Below are positions 8,490 to 16,621 of a stretch of DNA of 64,000 nt, piece by piece (positions within the stretch are counted from its first letter, which is position 1; every line of letters begins with the position of its first letter). The notes under the pieces are model-generated. The model did no database searches, was not told where the DNA came from, and was given only the letters and a program-made list of their open reading frames with translations. The stretch is from Bradyrhizobium sp. LTSP885 (lineage in GTDB: Bacteria > Pseudomonadota > Alphaproteobacteria > Rhizobiales > Xanthobacteraceae). The stretch covers positions 124,001-188,000 of the forward strand of contig NZ_JYMT01000012.1 of NCBI RefSeq assembly GCF_000938305.1, read 5' to 3'. The position numbers and the translations under genes were made by a program.

Positions 8490-9863
8490 TCAACCAGCAA
8501 CGGCGCGCTTTCCGGGTGGAAGCATCAAATTCAGCAGGACCGCAACAAGAATGCCGACCACAATTCCATCAGCGGCCAATATGCGGAGTGCTGCCGGAAA
8601 GACCTCGAACACCTGAGCAGGGGCCAGATTTACGACCATGCTGAGGCCGACGGAGGCCGCGAGTATCAGCACGTCACGCTGCTCCTCCAACGCCTGTGAC
8701 ACGATTTTGATACCTACTACGGCAATCATCCCGAACATGAAGACAAGTGTTCCGCCCAGCATGAAGGGAGGGATCATGCCGACCACCGCACCTATCTTTG
8801 GCAAAAACGCCATGCAGACGAGCATTGCCCCCGATATCGCGACAACGTAACGGCTGGCTACACCGGTCAAGGAGATAGCGCCGACGTTCTGATCGTAGGA
8901 GATCAGAGGCACGCCTCCGAAAACGACGGCGATCATCGACCCCAAGCCATCTCCCGCCACCGCACCACGGATGCGGCGTTCGGTCGGCTCCACCTGGATC
9001 ATCACGCATAGCGCGATGGTTATGCTCATGGTGTAGATCGCAGCGACCACCTGGTAAATGATGATCGTTGTCAGGCCGCCGACGCCCGGCCAGGCGATGC
9101 CGTAGGGCAGGAAGCTGGGTACTCGGAACCAAGGCGCGGCAGCCACATTGGCGAAATTACCCAACCCAATCAGAAGACCGACGATGTAAATCGCGACCAG
9201 GGCAATCAAAATAGATAGTGACCTCACTAACTGACTACCCAGCGCCGCGATTACTGTGATCAGGACGATGCTTGCCAGCAGACATATGACCGTTATTGGC
9301 TGTCCGAAGTAGGACGTATTGACTCCGAAAGCGACGTTCATCGCGATCTTTATCAATGTAAGGCCCGTAATAATCAGCAGCGATCCGACGACAATCGGCG
9401 GAAAAAGCCCGCGGATCTTGCCGATGATCGGGCTGATTGCCAGCAGCACAACTCCGCCGATCAGCAGAGCCCCTGCAGCTGCGCCCAGACTCTCTGTCTT
9501 GGCGATTTGAACGACCGGACCGATATAAACGGTGTAGGCACCAAGCAGCAACGGCAGGCGCGCTCCAACCCAGCCAACGCCCAAAGCCGAAATCAGGGTC
9601 CCTACCCCGCATCCCAGCATCACGCCCGTGATAAGTGCGGCACGCAACTCCGCCGGAAGACCGAGAAGCTGCCCGATGACCAATGGCGAGGCCACCATGG
9701 CGGAGAACATGATGAGCACATGTTGTGCTCCAAACAGGATTGCCGCGGTCGGAGACGGTTTGTCTTCCAGACCGTAGCGCAGGGTTATGGTGTGAGCCAG
9801 CGGCGCGCTGCCTTCCCCGGCAAGCAACTGACCAACGTCCGCGGATATCGACTTTTCCATCAT
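8490..9863 (-). CDS. NCS2-family nucleobase/xanthine-type permease
   Basis: About 457 residues with 12 or more hydrophobic segments, an inner-membrane proton-coupled symporter of the nucleobase:cation symporter-2 family (xanthine, uracil and related N-heterocycles). The N-terminal YGLEDKPSPTAAILFGAQHVLIMF and the later AVAGDGLGSMIAVVFGG and NVGAISLTGVASRYV match the family, in which the latter regions line the substrate site. ATG at 9863, or the adjacent one at 9860, is chosen; a longer in-frame ORF to 10004 would place the operator at 9903 inside the gene. It converges on marR. The family points to an N-heterocyclic or urate-like substrate for this cluster. Confidence 0.88.
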   Translation of the reverse strand: MMEKSISADVGQLLAGEGSAPLAHTITLRYGLEDKPSPTAAILFGAQHVLIMFSAMVASPLVIGQLLGLPAELRAALITGVMLGCGVGTLISALGVGWVGARLPLLLGAYTVYIGPVVQIAKTESLGAAAGALLIGGVVLLAISPIIGKIRGLFPPIVVGSLLIITGLTLIKIAMNVAFGVNTSYFGQPITVICLLASIVLITVIAALGSQLVRSLSILIALVAIYIVGLLIGLGNFANVAAAPWFRVPSFLPYGIAWPGVGGLTTIIIYQVVAAIYTMSITIALCVMIQVEPTERRIRGAVAGDGLGSMIAVVFGGVPLISYDQNVGAISLTGVASRYVVAISGAMLVCMAFLPKIGAVVGMIPPFMLGGTLVFMFGMIAVVGIKIVSQALEEQRDVLILAASVGLSMVVNLAPAQVFEVFPAALRILAADGIVVGILVAVLLNLMLPPGKRAVAG

Positions 9864-9902
9864 GCCCCCGCTCAACAGCCAGACCGAGCCTGTCATCAAA
9901 CT

Positions 9903-9923
9903 CACTTGTATGCAAGCGACTTT
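9903..9923 (-). promoter_or_regulatory. Palindromic operator upstream of the permease gene
   Basis: CTTGTATGCAAGCGACTTT at 9905-9923 matches the site at 2620-2638 at 17 of 19 positions, both changes being in the palindrome centre; the preceding CA also matches. It lies 40 bp upstream of the permease start. The shared site is good evidence that one regulator controls both transcripts. Confidence 0.55.
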
Positions 9924-9928
9924 ATTGA

Positions 9929-10189
9929 CCCTGCTGCCGCTGCCTGAGCGGCGCCGCCCTTGATGGACGCGATGACAATCTTTGCGGCACCGGAAATGTC
10001 TCATCGCGACTCACCCCGGCGTCCGGAATCTCTTCAGATGGCTGACGATGAGGCAGGCACACGGCGTTATCGCCGTCCACGCGACGCGGCTCTCGCCAGC
10101 GGCGTAGCCTTCAGCTCGAGCTGGTTGAAAACGTCGCGAGGTTTAGGAATCTGCCAGATCCCCGAAATCCGCCGCGGTTTGCCACGAGG
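9929..10189. other. Gene-free stretch between permease and remnant
   Basis: No convincing coding region, repeat or RNA is seen. The long plus-strand frame crossing it is the antisense of the ABC remnant. Confidence 0.4.
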
Positions 10190-10642
10190 TCAACGCAAAA
10201 TCTTCGCTAGAAATTCTTTTGCCCGATCGGATTTCGGCTTCTCAAAGAACTCCTCCTTCGCCACATCTTCCACGATCGCGCCCTGGTCCATGAAGACCAC
10301 GCGATGCGCGACCTTCCTGGCAAACCCCATTTCGTGTGTGACGCACATCATCGTCATGCCCTCCTGCGCGAGCTCGACCACCACGTCGAGAACTTCATTG
10401 ATCATTTCCGGATCAAGCGCCGAGGTCGGCTCGTCGAACAGCATAGCAATCGGGTCCATCGACAACGCGCGGGCTATCGCCACGCGTTGCTGTTGACCGC
10501 CCGACAACTGCCCCGGGAATTTGTCTGCGTGGGCCGTCAGGCCCACCAGATCGAAACCGCGGCGTTCGCTTGGCGCCATCTCGCTGAGATAGGTGGCGCT
10601 GGTGCCATATTCTCCGCCCATGCTAAGACCTTGGAGCGCCTA
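10190..10642 (-). pseudogene. Chimeric remnant: MFS transporter fragment joined to a GltL/GlnQ-type ABC ATPase fragment
   Basis: The minus-strand frame from 10639 reads [20 protein letters not shown] and on to RRGF, a segment typical of KgtP/ProP-like MFS transporters, preceded in frame by a stop at 10640-10642. At about 10552 it switches without a break to [20 protein letters not shown] and the following Walker B ([11 protein letters not shown]), then [15 protein letters not shown], the C-terminal half of a polar-amino-acid ABC ATPase. The ATPase lacks Walker A and the MFS part lacks nearly everything. This is a fused deletion scar, not a working transporter component. An ATG at 10621 gives a 143-residue open frame. 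Confidence 0.8.
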
Positions 10643-10742
10643 CCAGCTCGTGACTGCCGATGCTGCCGTTACCAAAACGAAGCCATAACGAAGCGTTGTG
10701 GCGGCATTCCGTCGTACCGAACATTCAACGGGTCCCGACGTT

Positions 10743-11333
10743 TTAACGCGCATTCTTGCCGGCATTTCGGCCGAAACCCTTGATCGCCGGAGACGCCCTC
10801 GCCGGCCGCGCTTCGTTCTCGACGGAATTGACGCTCGCCATATTGCCGAGAATTCGACTGAGAAATTCGAGGAGAACATCAACCTCTTTGTCGGTAAAGC
10901 CGGACAGCAGGCGTCTCTCGCGTTCGAGAGCAAGATTGATGATGCGGTTATGAAGCTTGTACCCCGCCGCGGTGAGTTCCAGATTTTTTCGTCGCTCATC
11001 GACTTCATCGACGATTTCACGCAAGTATCCCTGCTTATGCAGGGACGTCACCGCGCGGCTGACGGAACCTTTGTCGATTGCAATGACCTGGGTGATTCTC
11101 ATCGCCGGAATGCGGGGCTCGATACACAGCATCGCGATCACGCGCCATTCGACGACACCAATCTGAAACTCCTTGAGATAGAGCCTGGAGGCACCATTCG
11201 ACAGCTTGTTGGTGATTGTCGTGAAAAAGTAAGTGGCATAGCGATCCAGATTGAGCGCTTTTTTGGCCGGCCCTTCAGCTGGAGTGAAATGATTTAATTT
11301 CCCCTTTTGCCTGGGGCGCTCGGTAGAACACAT
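10743..11333 (-). CDS. MarR-family transcriptional regulator
   Basis: A 196-residue MarR protein with N- and C-terminal extensions. The winged helix-turn-helix is at about residues 75-130: MRITQVIAIDKGSVSRAVTS followed by the wing VDERRKNLELTAAG. AAGGA lies eight bases before the ATG at 11333. It is the last gene of a minus-strand set with epoxide hydrolase and Rieske oxygenase genes and is the best candidate to bind the perfect inverted repeat at 15336-15364 (inference). Confidence 0.9.
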   Translation of the reverse strand: MCSTERPRQKGKLNHFTPAEGPAKKALNLDRYATYFFTTITNKLSNGASRLYLKEFQIGVVEWRVIAMLCIEPRIPAMRITQVIAIDKGSVSRAVTSLHKQGYLREIVDEVDERRKNLELTAAGYKLHNRIINLALERERRLLSGFTDKEVDVLLEFLSRILGNMASVNSVENEARPARASPAIKGFGRNAGKNAR

Positions 11334-11369
11334 GCCATTCGTCCTTTTGGGGGAAATCTACGCTCAACG

Positions 11370-12512
11370 TCACGGGAGCGGAGCATAATTTTTCATAAAT
11401 CGCCTAAGTTCGGCCGCAAGCAGGTCGGGGACCTCCAAAGCTGGGAAATGTCCTCCGCTGTCCTTAACCGACCAATCCACGACATTATAGACCTTCTCAA
11501 CCAGACCTCGGGGCGTGATCGGAAAAGCCTTGTCGGCAAACGCCGTCACCGCCACCGGCACATTAACTCGCTCTCCCGGGGGAAGCGCCACCGGATTTTC
11601 GCGTGCGAAGCCACGATAGATCCATGTCGACGTCGCAACGCTATCAGTAGCCAGAAACAACATGATACTCGTCAACAATTCGTCGCGGCTGATCGCGCTG
11701 AACAGGTCGGGCCTGCCGGCCGCATCACGGGCCACATCCGCCCAGGCGGCATACTTTTCGACCAGCCAGGCTGCAAACCCGACCGGACTGTCCTGCAGCG
11801 CGTATCCGATCGTTTGCGGCCGGGTGGACTGCAGTCGAAAATATCCCCCGTCGTCCTCGAAGCGAGTCATAAAGGCTGAAAGCCAGGCCTTGTCCTCTTC
11901 GCTTGCAGCATGAGCCGCAACAAGACGCGCACTCACCATCGTGAGGTGAATGCCCGCGCAATGATCCGCATGTTCATGACCGAGCCGTGTCGCGATAATA
12001 CTTCCCCAATCGCCGCCGTGCGCCAGGTAACGTTGATAGCCCAATCCCTGCACCATCAACTTGTCGATCAGATTGGCGATGAGACGCGGCCCGATCGGAG
12101 CGGGGGGCCTTCCCGAAAACGGGAATCCCGGGATTGAGATGATAACGACCTCCCCGTCATCATCTCCGAGACGATCGGCAATCTTCAGGAAATCGAAGAA
12201 TGAGCCAGGCCAACCGTGAATCAGCACCAGCGGGACCTGAGAGGTTCTAGCCGTTTTGCTTCTGATGAAATGGAGGTCGATGCCGTCGATTGTCGCAAGC
12301 TGATGATGGAAACGACCGATGTCCTTGATGGACGCGCGCCAATCGTAAGTCTCAACCCAGTACTGCGTCAGGTCCCTCAGGAACGCGACGTCTGTTCCGT
12401 TACTCCAACCCTCGGCCGCGGCCATGCCGGCCCAGTCGAAGCTGCGGATACGTCGAAAGATATCGTCGATCTTTGCCTGGGGAAAATCGATTATCAGCGG
12501 TCGGATTTTCAT
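11370..12512 (-). CDS. Epoxide hydrolase (EHN-domain, microsomal type)
   Basis: A 380-residue epoxide hydrolase. The N-terminal EHN domain (about 1-110) precedes an alpha/beta-hydrolase core. The oxyanion motif HGWPGS is at 99-104, the nucleophile is Asp168 in GGDWGS and the catalytic histidine lies in DSGGHFPALE near 363. It opens an epoxide to a diol. GAGGG precedes the ATG at 12512. It follows the ferredoxin reductase gene in a likely operon with the Rieske oxygenase, so it may process an epoxide formed in the same pathway or remove a toxic by-product. Confidence 0.9.
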   Translation of the reverse strand: MKIRPLIIDFPQAKIDDIFRRIRSFDWAGMAAAEGWSNGTDVAFLRDLTQYWVETYDWRASIKDIGRFHHQLATIDGIDLHFIRSKTARTSQVPLVLIHGWPGSFFDFLKIADRLGDDDGEVVIISIPGFPFSGRPPAPIGPRLIANLIDKLMVQGLGYQRYLAHGGDWGSIIATRLGHEHADHCAGIHLTMVSARLVAAHAASEEDKAWLSAFMTRFEDDGGYFRLQSTRPQTIGYALQDSPVGFAAWLVEKYAAWADVARDAAGRPDLFSAISRDELLTSIMLFLATDSVATSTWIYRGFARENPVALPPGERVNVPVAVTAFADKAFPITPRGLVEKVYNVVDWSVKDSGGHFPALEVPDLLAAELRRFMKNYAPLP

Positions 12513-12582
12513 GGTTTACCCTCATTTTAAACGACGGGAGAATGTCGGGCTGCTGGTGTCGAAGAGCAGCGCGTATCTGAAG

Positions 12583-13818
12583 TCACGAGGACAGAAGTTC
12601 TTTCCAGCCAATTGAAGGATTGGTGAGGCGATCGACGGACACGGCGCGCCCTGAAGTCATGAGCCGGCGGCCACCGCTGATTTCGCGGCCAGCGTCAAAT
12701 GCGATCATTCCGGTCATCTGATTCTTGTCATTCAAGGCAATAACGCATTTTCTCGGCCCGTCCGCCTCGCCCCGGAACACCAGCCGATCGTTCGCATGCG
12801 GAAGGCCCAAAACCTGGATGTTGCGACCAAACTGGTCCGACCAGAACCAGGGGATCGCGTTGTACTGCGTCGCCACGCCAGCCGCGCTCGCACCCGCTGC
12901 AAAGGCCTGTTCTTCCGCGATTTGCCAACATTCCAGACGAACCTTGTGGCCGGTTCCAGGTGAGGGATGCCGGGTGACTTCTCCCGCGGCATAAATGCGG
13001 GGGTCCGACGTCTTGCCAGTTTGGTCGACGACAATTCCATCATCCACGACGAGGCCTGCCTGCTCGGCAAGCCCGGCATTGGGGCTCACGCCGATCCCCA
13101 CCACCACGAGATCGAACAGATCACTGCTCTTCGGCGTCACAATCCGAACGCCTGGCGAAGCAAGTTGAATGTCCGAGATCGCCTCCGACAGGCGAAGCAC
13201 GACGCCGTGGCTGGTGTGAAGCTCTTCGACTATTGAGGACAGCTCGGCCGGCAAGACCCGGCCCAGAACATGCGGCGCAGCTTCATAGACAATAACCTCA
13301 CAGCCGAGATCACGGGCGACCGCAGCCACCTCCAATCCGATGAACCCGGCACCGACGATCGCCACCCTTTTCCCAGCCCCCAAACGAGCCGAGATTAGCC
13401 GTGCATCATCCAGCGTCCGCAAATAGCGGACGCGATCTGAAGCTGTTGCGGGCACCTTGAGGCGTTTATTGCTAGACCCCGTCGCCAGAACCAGCGATCC
13501 GAAACCGACAACATCTCCATTGGACAAGACAATGCGGCAACAGCTTCTGTCTATTTGCGCGACACGGGTGTTGAGCAGCAAATCAATGCGTTGTGCCGAA
13601 TAGAACGTCGCATCACGCTTAATACACAGCGTTTCGAAATCAGATTGACGAAGACCAGCCTTCGAGAGCGCCGGCCGATCGTAAGGCAGGTGCGGTTCGT
13701 CGCCCACGATCAGAATGCCGAGACTCGGGTTCGCGGCACGGGCCCCTTCCGCAGCGCGCCGACCCGCCTGCCCCCCGCCAACGATAACGATGTCGTATGG
13801 CCTCATGGTTTGGTCCAC
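12583..13818 (-). CDS. FAD-dependent ferredoxin reductase of the Rieske system
   Basis: A 411-residue NAD(P)H:ferredoxin reductase of the type serving ring-hydroxylating oxygenases. The FAD-binding GGGQAG is near residue 14, the LPYDRPALSK segment near 45 is typical, the NAD-binding IVGAGFIGLEVA lies near 150 and the second FAD motif is IYAAGEVTRHP. The C-terminal reductase domain begins around 325. Start is ATG 13818 or 13806. It lies 31 bp after the Rieske ferredoxin gene and would pass electrons from NAD(P)H to that ferredoxin. Confidence 0.9.
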   Translation of the reverse strand: MDQTMRPYDIVIVGGGQAGRRAAEGARAANPSLGILIVGDEPHLPYDRPALSKAGLRQSDFETLCIKRDATFYSAQRIDLLLNTRVAQIDRSCCRIVLSNGDVVGFGSLVLATGSSNKRLKVPATASDRVRYLRTLDDARLISARLGAGKRVAIVGAGFIGLEVAAVARDLGCEVIVYEAAPHVLGRVLPAELSSIVEELHTSHGVVLRLSEAISDIQLASPGVRIVTPKSSDLFDLVVVGIGVSPNAGLAEQAGLVVDDGIVVDQTGKTSDPRIYAAGEVTRHPSPGTGHKVRLECWQIAEEQAFAAGASAAGVATQYNAIPWFWSDQFGRNIQVLGLPHANDRLVFRGEADGPRKCVIALNDKNQMTGMIAFDAGREISGGRRLMTSGRAVSVDRLTNPSIGWKELLSS

Positions 13819-13849
13819 ACGCTCCTGCCCGCTTCTTCCATAGGCGCCC

Positions 13850-14194
13850 CTAAATGGCGACGTAGACGTCGCCGCCCTCGACCTTCACCGGAAACTTGTG
13901 AAGGTCTCGGTCGGCCAGAGGTCCATGGCATTTTCCGGATCGAATCTCGAAACGTGCCTGGTGCAACGGGCACTCGATCTCTCCATCTTCCACAAACCCC
14001 TTCGACAGCAACGCAAACTCGTGAGGACACACATCGTCCAGCGCTGAAAGCTCACCGTCCGGTAGCCGGTAAACAGCAATGCGCTTGTTCCCGATTTTGA
14101 CCGCAACCGGATCGGATTCGGTCACGCGCGCGGCTGCGCAGACGGGATGCCACACGATGCTCTCTTGATCTCTGCAGGACTGAACCGCGCTCAT
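13850..14194 (-). CDS. Rieske [2Fe-2S] ferredoxin
   Basis: A 114-residue Rieske ferredoxin. Ligands are Cys56 and His58 (CPHEF) and Cys75 and His78 (CPLHQ), with the usual 16-residue spacing. It shuttles electrons from the reductase encoded next to it to the oxygenase encoded just upstream, whose stop codon it overlaps by four bases (ATGA). Confidence 0.92.
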   Translation of the reverse strand: MSAVQSCRDQESIVWHPVCAAARVTESDPVAVKIGNKRIAVYRLPDGELSALDDVCPHEFALLSKGFVEDGEIECPLHQARFEIRSGKCHGPLADRDLHKFPVKVEGGDVYVAI

Positions 14195-15243
14195 TCGGCG
14201 GCGACCGCGGTTGGGGCAGTCGCGGCCTCTTTTTCGATCAGCCGTTGAATGATGCGCCGCGCCTGGATGCCGCCGATATCGGCGTTGATGTCCACAATGC
14301 TCTTCATCGGGTCATCATTGAGCCGCTTTTGCTGAAGCTCCAGCACACAGCGGTCTTCATTGAAAGTATACGCAATCTCTTCAAAAATTTGATTAGTGAC
14401 ATCCGGCTGATCAATCTTGAAGTTGTGTGCGGACGACCAGAAGTAGAGCGCCGTATCTTCGGTCTCGGGGGTAATGCCGTCAAAAATTCGAAGCTGGAAG
14501 CCGCCGTCGCGTTTGCCTTCATAGGCTCCGCTATCGACTTCGGTCGCGCCAGTCCAGATGCGCAGAGTTCCGGGCCAGAATTCAATTTCCTGCCACCGGT
14601 CCACGCGCCCCGTGAAGCCGACGGCATTGACGTAGGTTGGAGGCGGAACGGAATCGCGCATCCAGCGAACAACACGAACGTTGTTATCGACCCGCGTCGT
14701 TTTCATCTCAGCATTGACGTGGGTATTCGGATCGCCGCCGATGGTTTTCTGGTGAACGTAACCGAGGTGTGACAAATCGAGGAGATTGTCGTGCAACAGC
14801 TCATAATGGCAGTTGATCAGGTAAGTGTCGCTCTTCCAGGCCCAGCCTGAATTCGGTCGATGCCAGGGATATTCGACAATGCTTGACGGGTCGGCCAAAG
14901 CCGGATCGCCCATCCAGATCCACACCACCGCATCCTGCTCGACCAATGGATAGCTTCGCACTTTGCACGAGGACGGAATCAAGTCCTGGCCTGGAACCTT
15001 CACACAGGCCCCATCAACGGCAAATTCCAGTCCATGATATCCGCAGCGAATGACCTCACCATCGACCTCCCCGGCCGACAACGGCAGGCCGCGATGCCTG
15101 CAGCGGTCTTCCAGAGCACCGGCCTTTCCGGAGGCTGTCCTGAACATCACCACCGGCTCGTTGAGTATCTTGCGAGCAACAGGAGTGTCCTGCGAGAGCT
15201 CCGTGCTCCATGCGGCAACATACCAGCAATTTCTGACGAACAT
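14191..15243 (-). CDS. Rieske non-heme iron oxygenase, terminal oxygenase subunit (vanillate-demethylase-like)
   Basis: A 350-residue oxygenase. Rieske ligands Cys48/His50 and Cys67/His70 (CRHRG and CGYHG) are present, and the mononuclear iron site reads DLSHLGYVH (about 156-164) after NCHYELLHDN. The size and the ending without a beta subunit fit VanA-type O-demethylases and related monooxygenases. ATG at 15243 is chosen because GGAAGGAA stands just upstream; the longer open frame to 15363 would run across the perfect inverted repeat in the promoter. With the next two genes it forms a complete three-component oxygenase. Substrate unknown. Confidence 0.9.
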   Translation of the reverse strand: MFVRNCWYVAAWSTELSQDTPVARKILNEPVVMFRTASGKAGALEDRCRHRGLPLSAGEVDGEVIRCGYHGLEFAVDGACVKVPGQDLIPSSCKVRSYPLVEQDAVVWIWMGDPALADPSSIVEYPWHRPNSGWAWKSDTYLINCHYELLHDNLLDLSHLGYVHQKTIGGDPNTHVNAEMKTTRVDNNVRVVRWMRDSVPPPTYVNAVGFTGRVDRWQEIEFWPGTLRIWTGATEVDSGAYEGKRDGGFQLRIFDGITPETEDTALYFWSSAHNFKIDQPDVTNQIFEEIAYTFNEDRCVLELQQKRLNDDPMKSIVDINADIGGIQARRIIQRLIEKEAATAPTAVAAE

Positions 15244-15335
15244 GATGTTTCCTTCCCTGTTTCGACGGTCACGCTGCGGGGCGTCGCTTGATTCCAACCT
15301 CACTTTTAGGCAGATCGGTTTGGCTTCGAATATTA

Positions 15336-15364
15336 GTTGACATCCCAACCAATGGGATGTCAAC
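15336..15364. promoter_or_regulatory. Perfect 12-bp inverted repeat in the divergent Rieske/glyoxalase promoter
   Basis: GTTGACATCCCA (15336-15347) and TGGGATGTCAAC (15353-15364) are exact complements separated by ACCAA. Each arm contains TTGACA, so the site overlaps -35-like elements in both directions. It is a strong operator candidate for the MarR protein at 10743-11333. Confidence 0.65.
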
Positions 15365-15421
15365 GTATTTTATCCAAGCTGCGTTGCAGCATTGCGGGCC
15401 TGTCACTCAAAGGAGAAAAAA

Positions 15422-15859
15422 ATGGAGGGAACAACATCCAACCGCCCGCGCGTATTGCATACGATGATGCGCGTTCGGGACCTGGATAAGTCGTTGAGTT
15501 TTTATACGAAAGACCTCGGAATGAGGCTGCTGCGACAGAAGAGTTACGAAGATGGCCGCTTCACGCTCGCTTATCTCGGCTATGCAGGCGAAGACGAAAC
15601 CGCCGTCGTCGAACTGACCCATAACTGGGATCAGAATGAAAATTACCAGATCGGCAACGGCTATGGCCACGTCGCGATTGGTGTCGAGGATATCTATGAA
15701 TTTTGTGCGTCGCTCGAGACGCGTGGCGTGAAACTGGTTCGCAAACCCGGGCCAATGAAAGTCGATCCTCTCGAGATCGCCTTCGTTGAAGACCCGGATG
15801 GATACAAGGTCGAGATCATCGGCCTTCCATCGTTTCGCAATGCAATCGTCGCGGCTTGA
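15422..15859 (+). CDS. Glyoxalase I / lactoylglutathione lyase-like protein
   Basis: A 145-residue VOC-fold protein. It shows the GloA pattern: HTMMRVRDLDKSLSFY with the first metal histidine at the start, a middle glutamate (AVVELTHNWD), GYGHVAIGVEDI with the second histidine, and FVEDPDGYKVEII with the last glutamate. GloA isomerises the glutathione hemithioacetal of a 2-oxoaldehyde. AAAGGAG precedes ATG 15422; an in-frame ATG at 15392 is less likely. A GST gene follows 39 bp later, supporting a glutathione-dependent role in this block. Confidence 0.88.
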   Translation: MEGTTSNRPRVLHTMMRVRDLDKSLSFYTKDLGMRLLRQKSYEDGRFTLAYLGYAGEDETAVVELTHNWDQNENYQIGNGYGHVAIGVEDIYEFCASLETRGVKLVRKPGPMKVDPLEIAFVEDPDGYKVEIIGLPSFRNAIVAA

Positions 15860-15898
15860 ACGCGCTCATCTGCCCGCAACCCAATACAGGAAGATACA

Positions 15899-16522
15899 AT
15901 GCTAACGTTCTACACGTATCCCGGCCCCAACGCGCGAAAAGCCAAAATCATGCTTGAAGAGTCCGGCCTTCCCTATCAAAGCAAACTTGTCGATATCGAA
16001 AAGCGAGAGCAGTTTGAACCTGCATTTCTGGCCATTTCGCCCGGCAATAAAATCCCCGCGATTGTCGATACCGATGCGAACGGACAATCGACCGCAGTTT
16101 TCGAGACCGGCGCCATTATGATTCACCTTGCCGAAAAATGCGGTCGCTTCCTGCCGACATTCTATCCCGATCGATCAAGAACGCTGGCGTGGCTGGTCTG
16201 GTCCGTTACGGGGCTCGGGTCCACCCTTCCACAGGTGCACTATTTTGGCGATCGCGCCGACGAAACTCCGCCCGCCGTGCTTGACAGATTTGTCAGCGAA
16301 GCTGTCAGGCTTTTTCATCTGCTCGAAAAGCGGCTTGGCGAATCCGAATATTTGATGAAGGACTACACGATTGCCGATATTCCGACCTTCACATCCACGG
16401 CGGGCATGCTGGCCGACGTTAAGAGGCTCTCGAACGGACAACTGACGGAGACTCCCTCCATCGACCGTTGGATCGACGCGATCAATGCCCGGCCTGCCGT
16501 ACAACGCGCTCTCGCGAATTGA
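15899..16522 (+). CDS. Glutathione S-transferase family protein
   Basis: A 207-residue GST. The thioredoxin-like N-terminal domain has YTYPGPNARKAKIML, the cis-proline segment PGNKIPAIVD and FETGAIMIHLAEK, which binds the gamma-glutamyl moiety of glutathione. The helical C-terminal domain begins around residue 90 and ends with the DIPTFTS region. It could conjugate an epoxide or electrophile from the adjacent Rieske/epoxide hydrolase pathway (inference). Confidence 0.9.
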   Translation: MLTFYTYPGPNARKAKIMLEESGLPYQSKLVDIEKREQFEPAFLAISPGNKIPAIVDTDANGQSTAVFETGAIMIHLAEKCGRFLPTFYPDRSRTLAWLVWSVTGLGSTLPQVHYFGDRADETPPAVLDRFVSEAVRLFHLLEKRLGESEYLMKDYTIADIPTFTSTAGMLADVKRLSNGQLTETPSIDRWIDAINARPAVQRALAN

Positions 16523-16621
16523 TCCCTACTCCACAAATCGTGCAGGTTCCACCGGAGCAATTCGGCGGAAGGTGCCTATTGTCAAACGCGGCGATGATTT
16601 TGGGCTCGGAATAAACTGGCA

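Noticed and set aside
8481..8500. Short inverted repeat GTTGCT/AGCAAC between marR and the permease gene
   Set aside because: Stem of only six pairs overlapping the permease stop and no U-run; too weak to call a terminator.
16547..16570. Imperfect hairpin TTCCACCG/CGGCGGAA between convergent GST and hydratase genes
   Set aside because: One mismatch and no T-tract on either side; position is suitable but evidence is insufficient.
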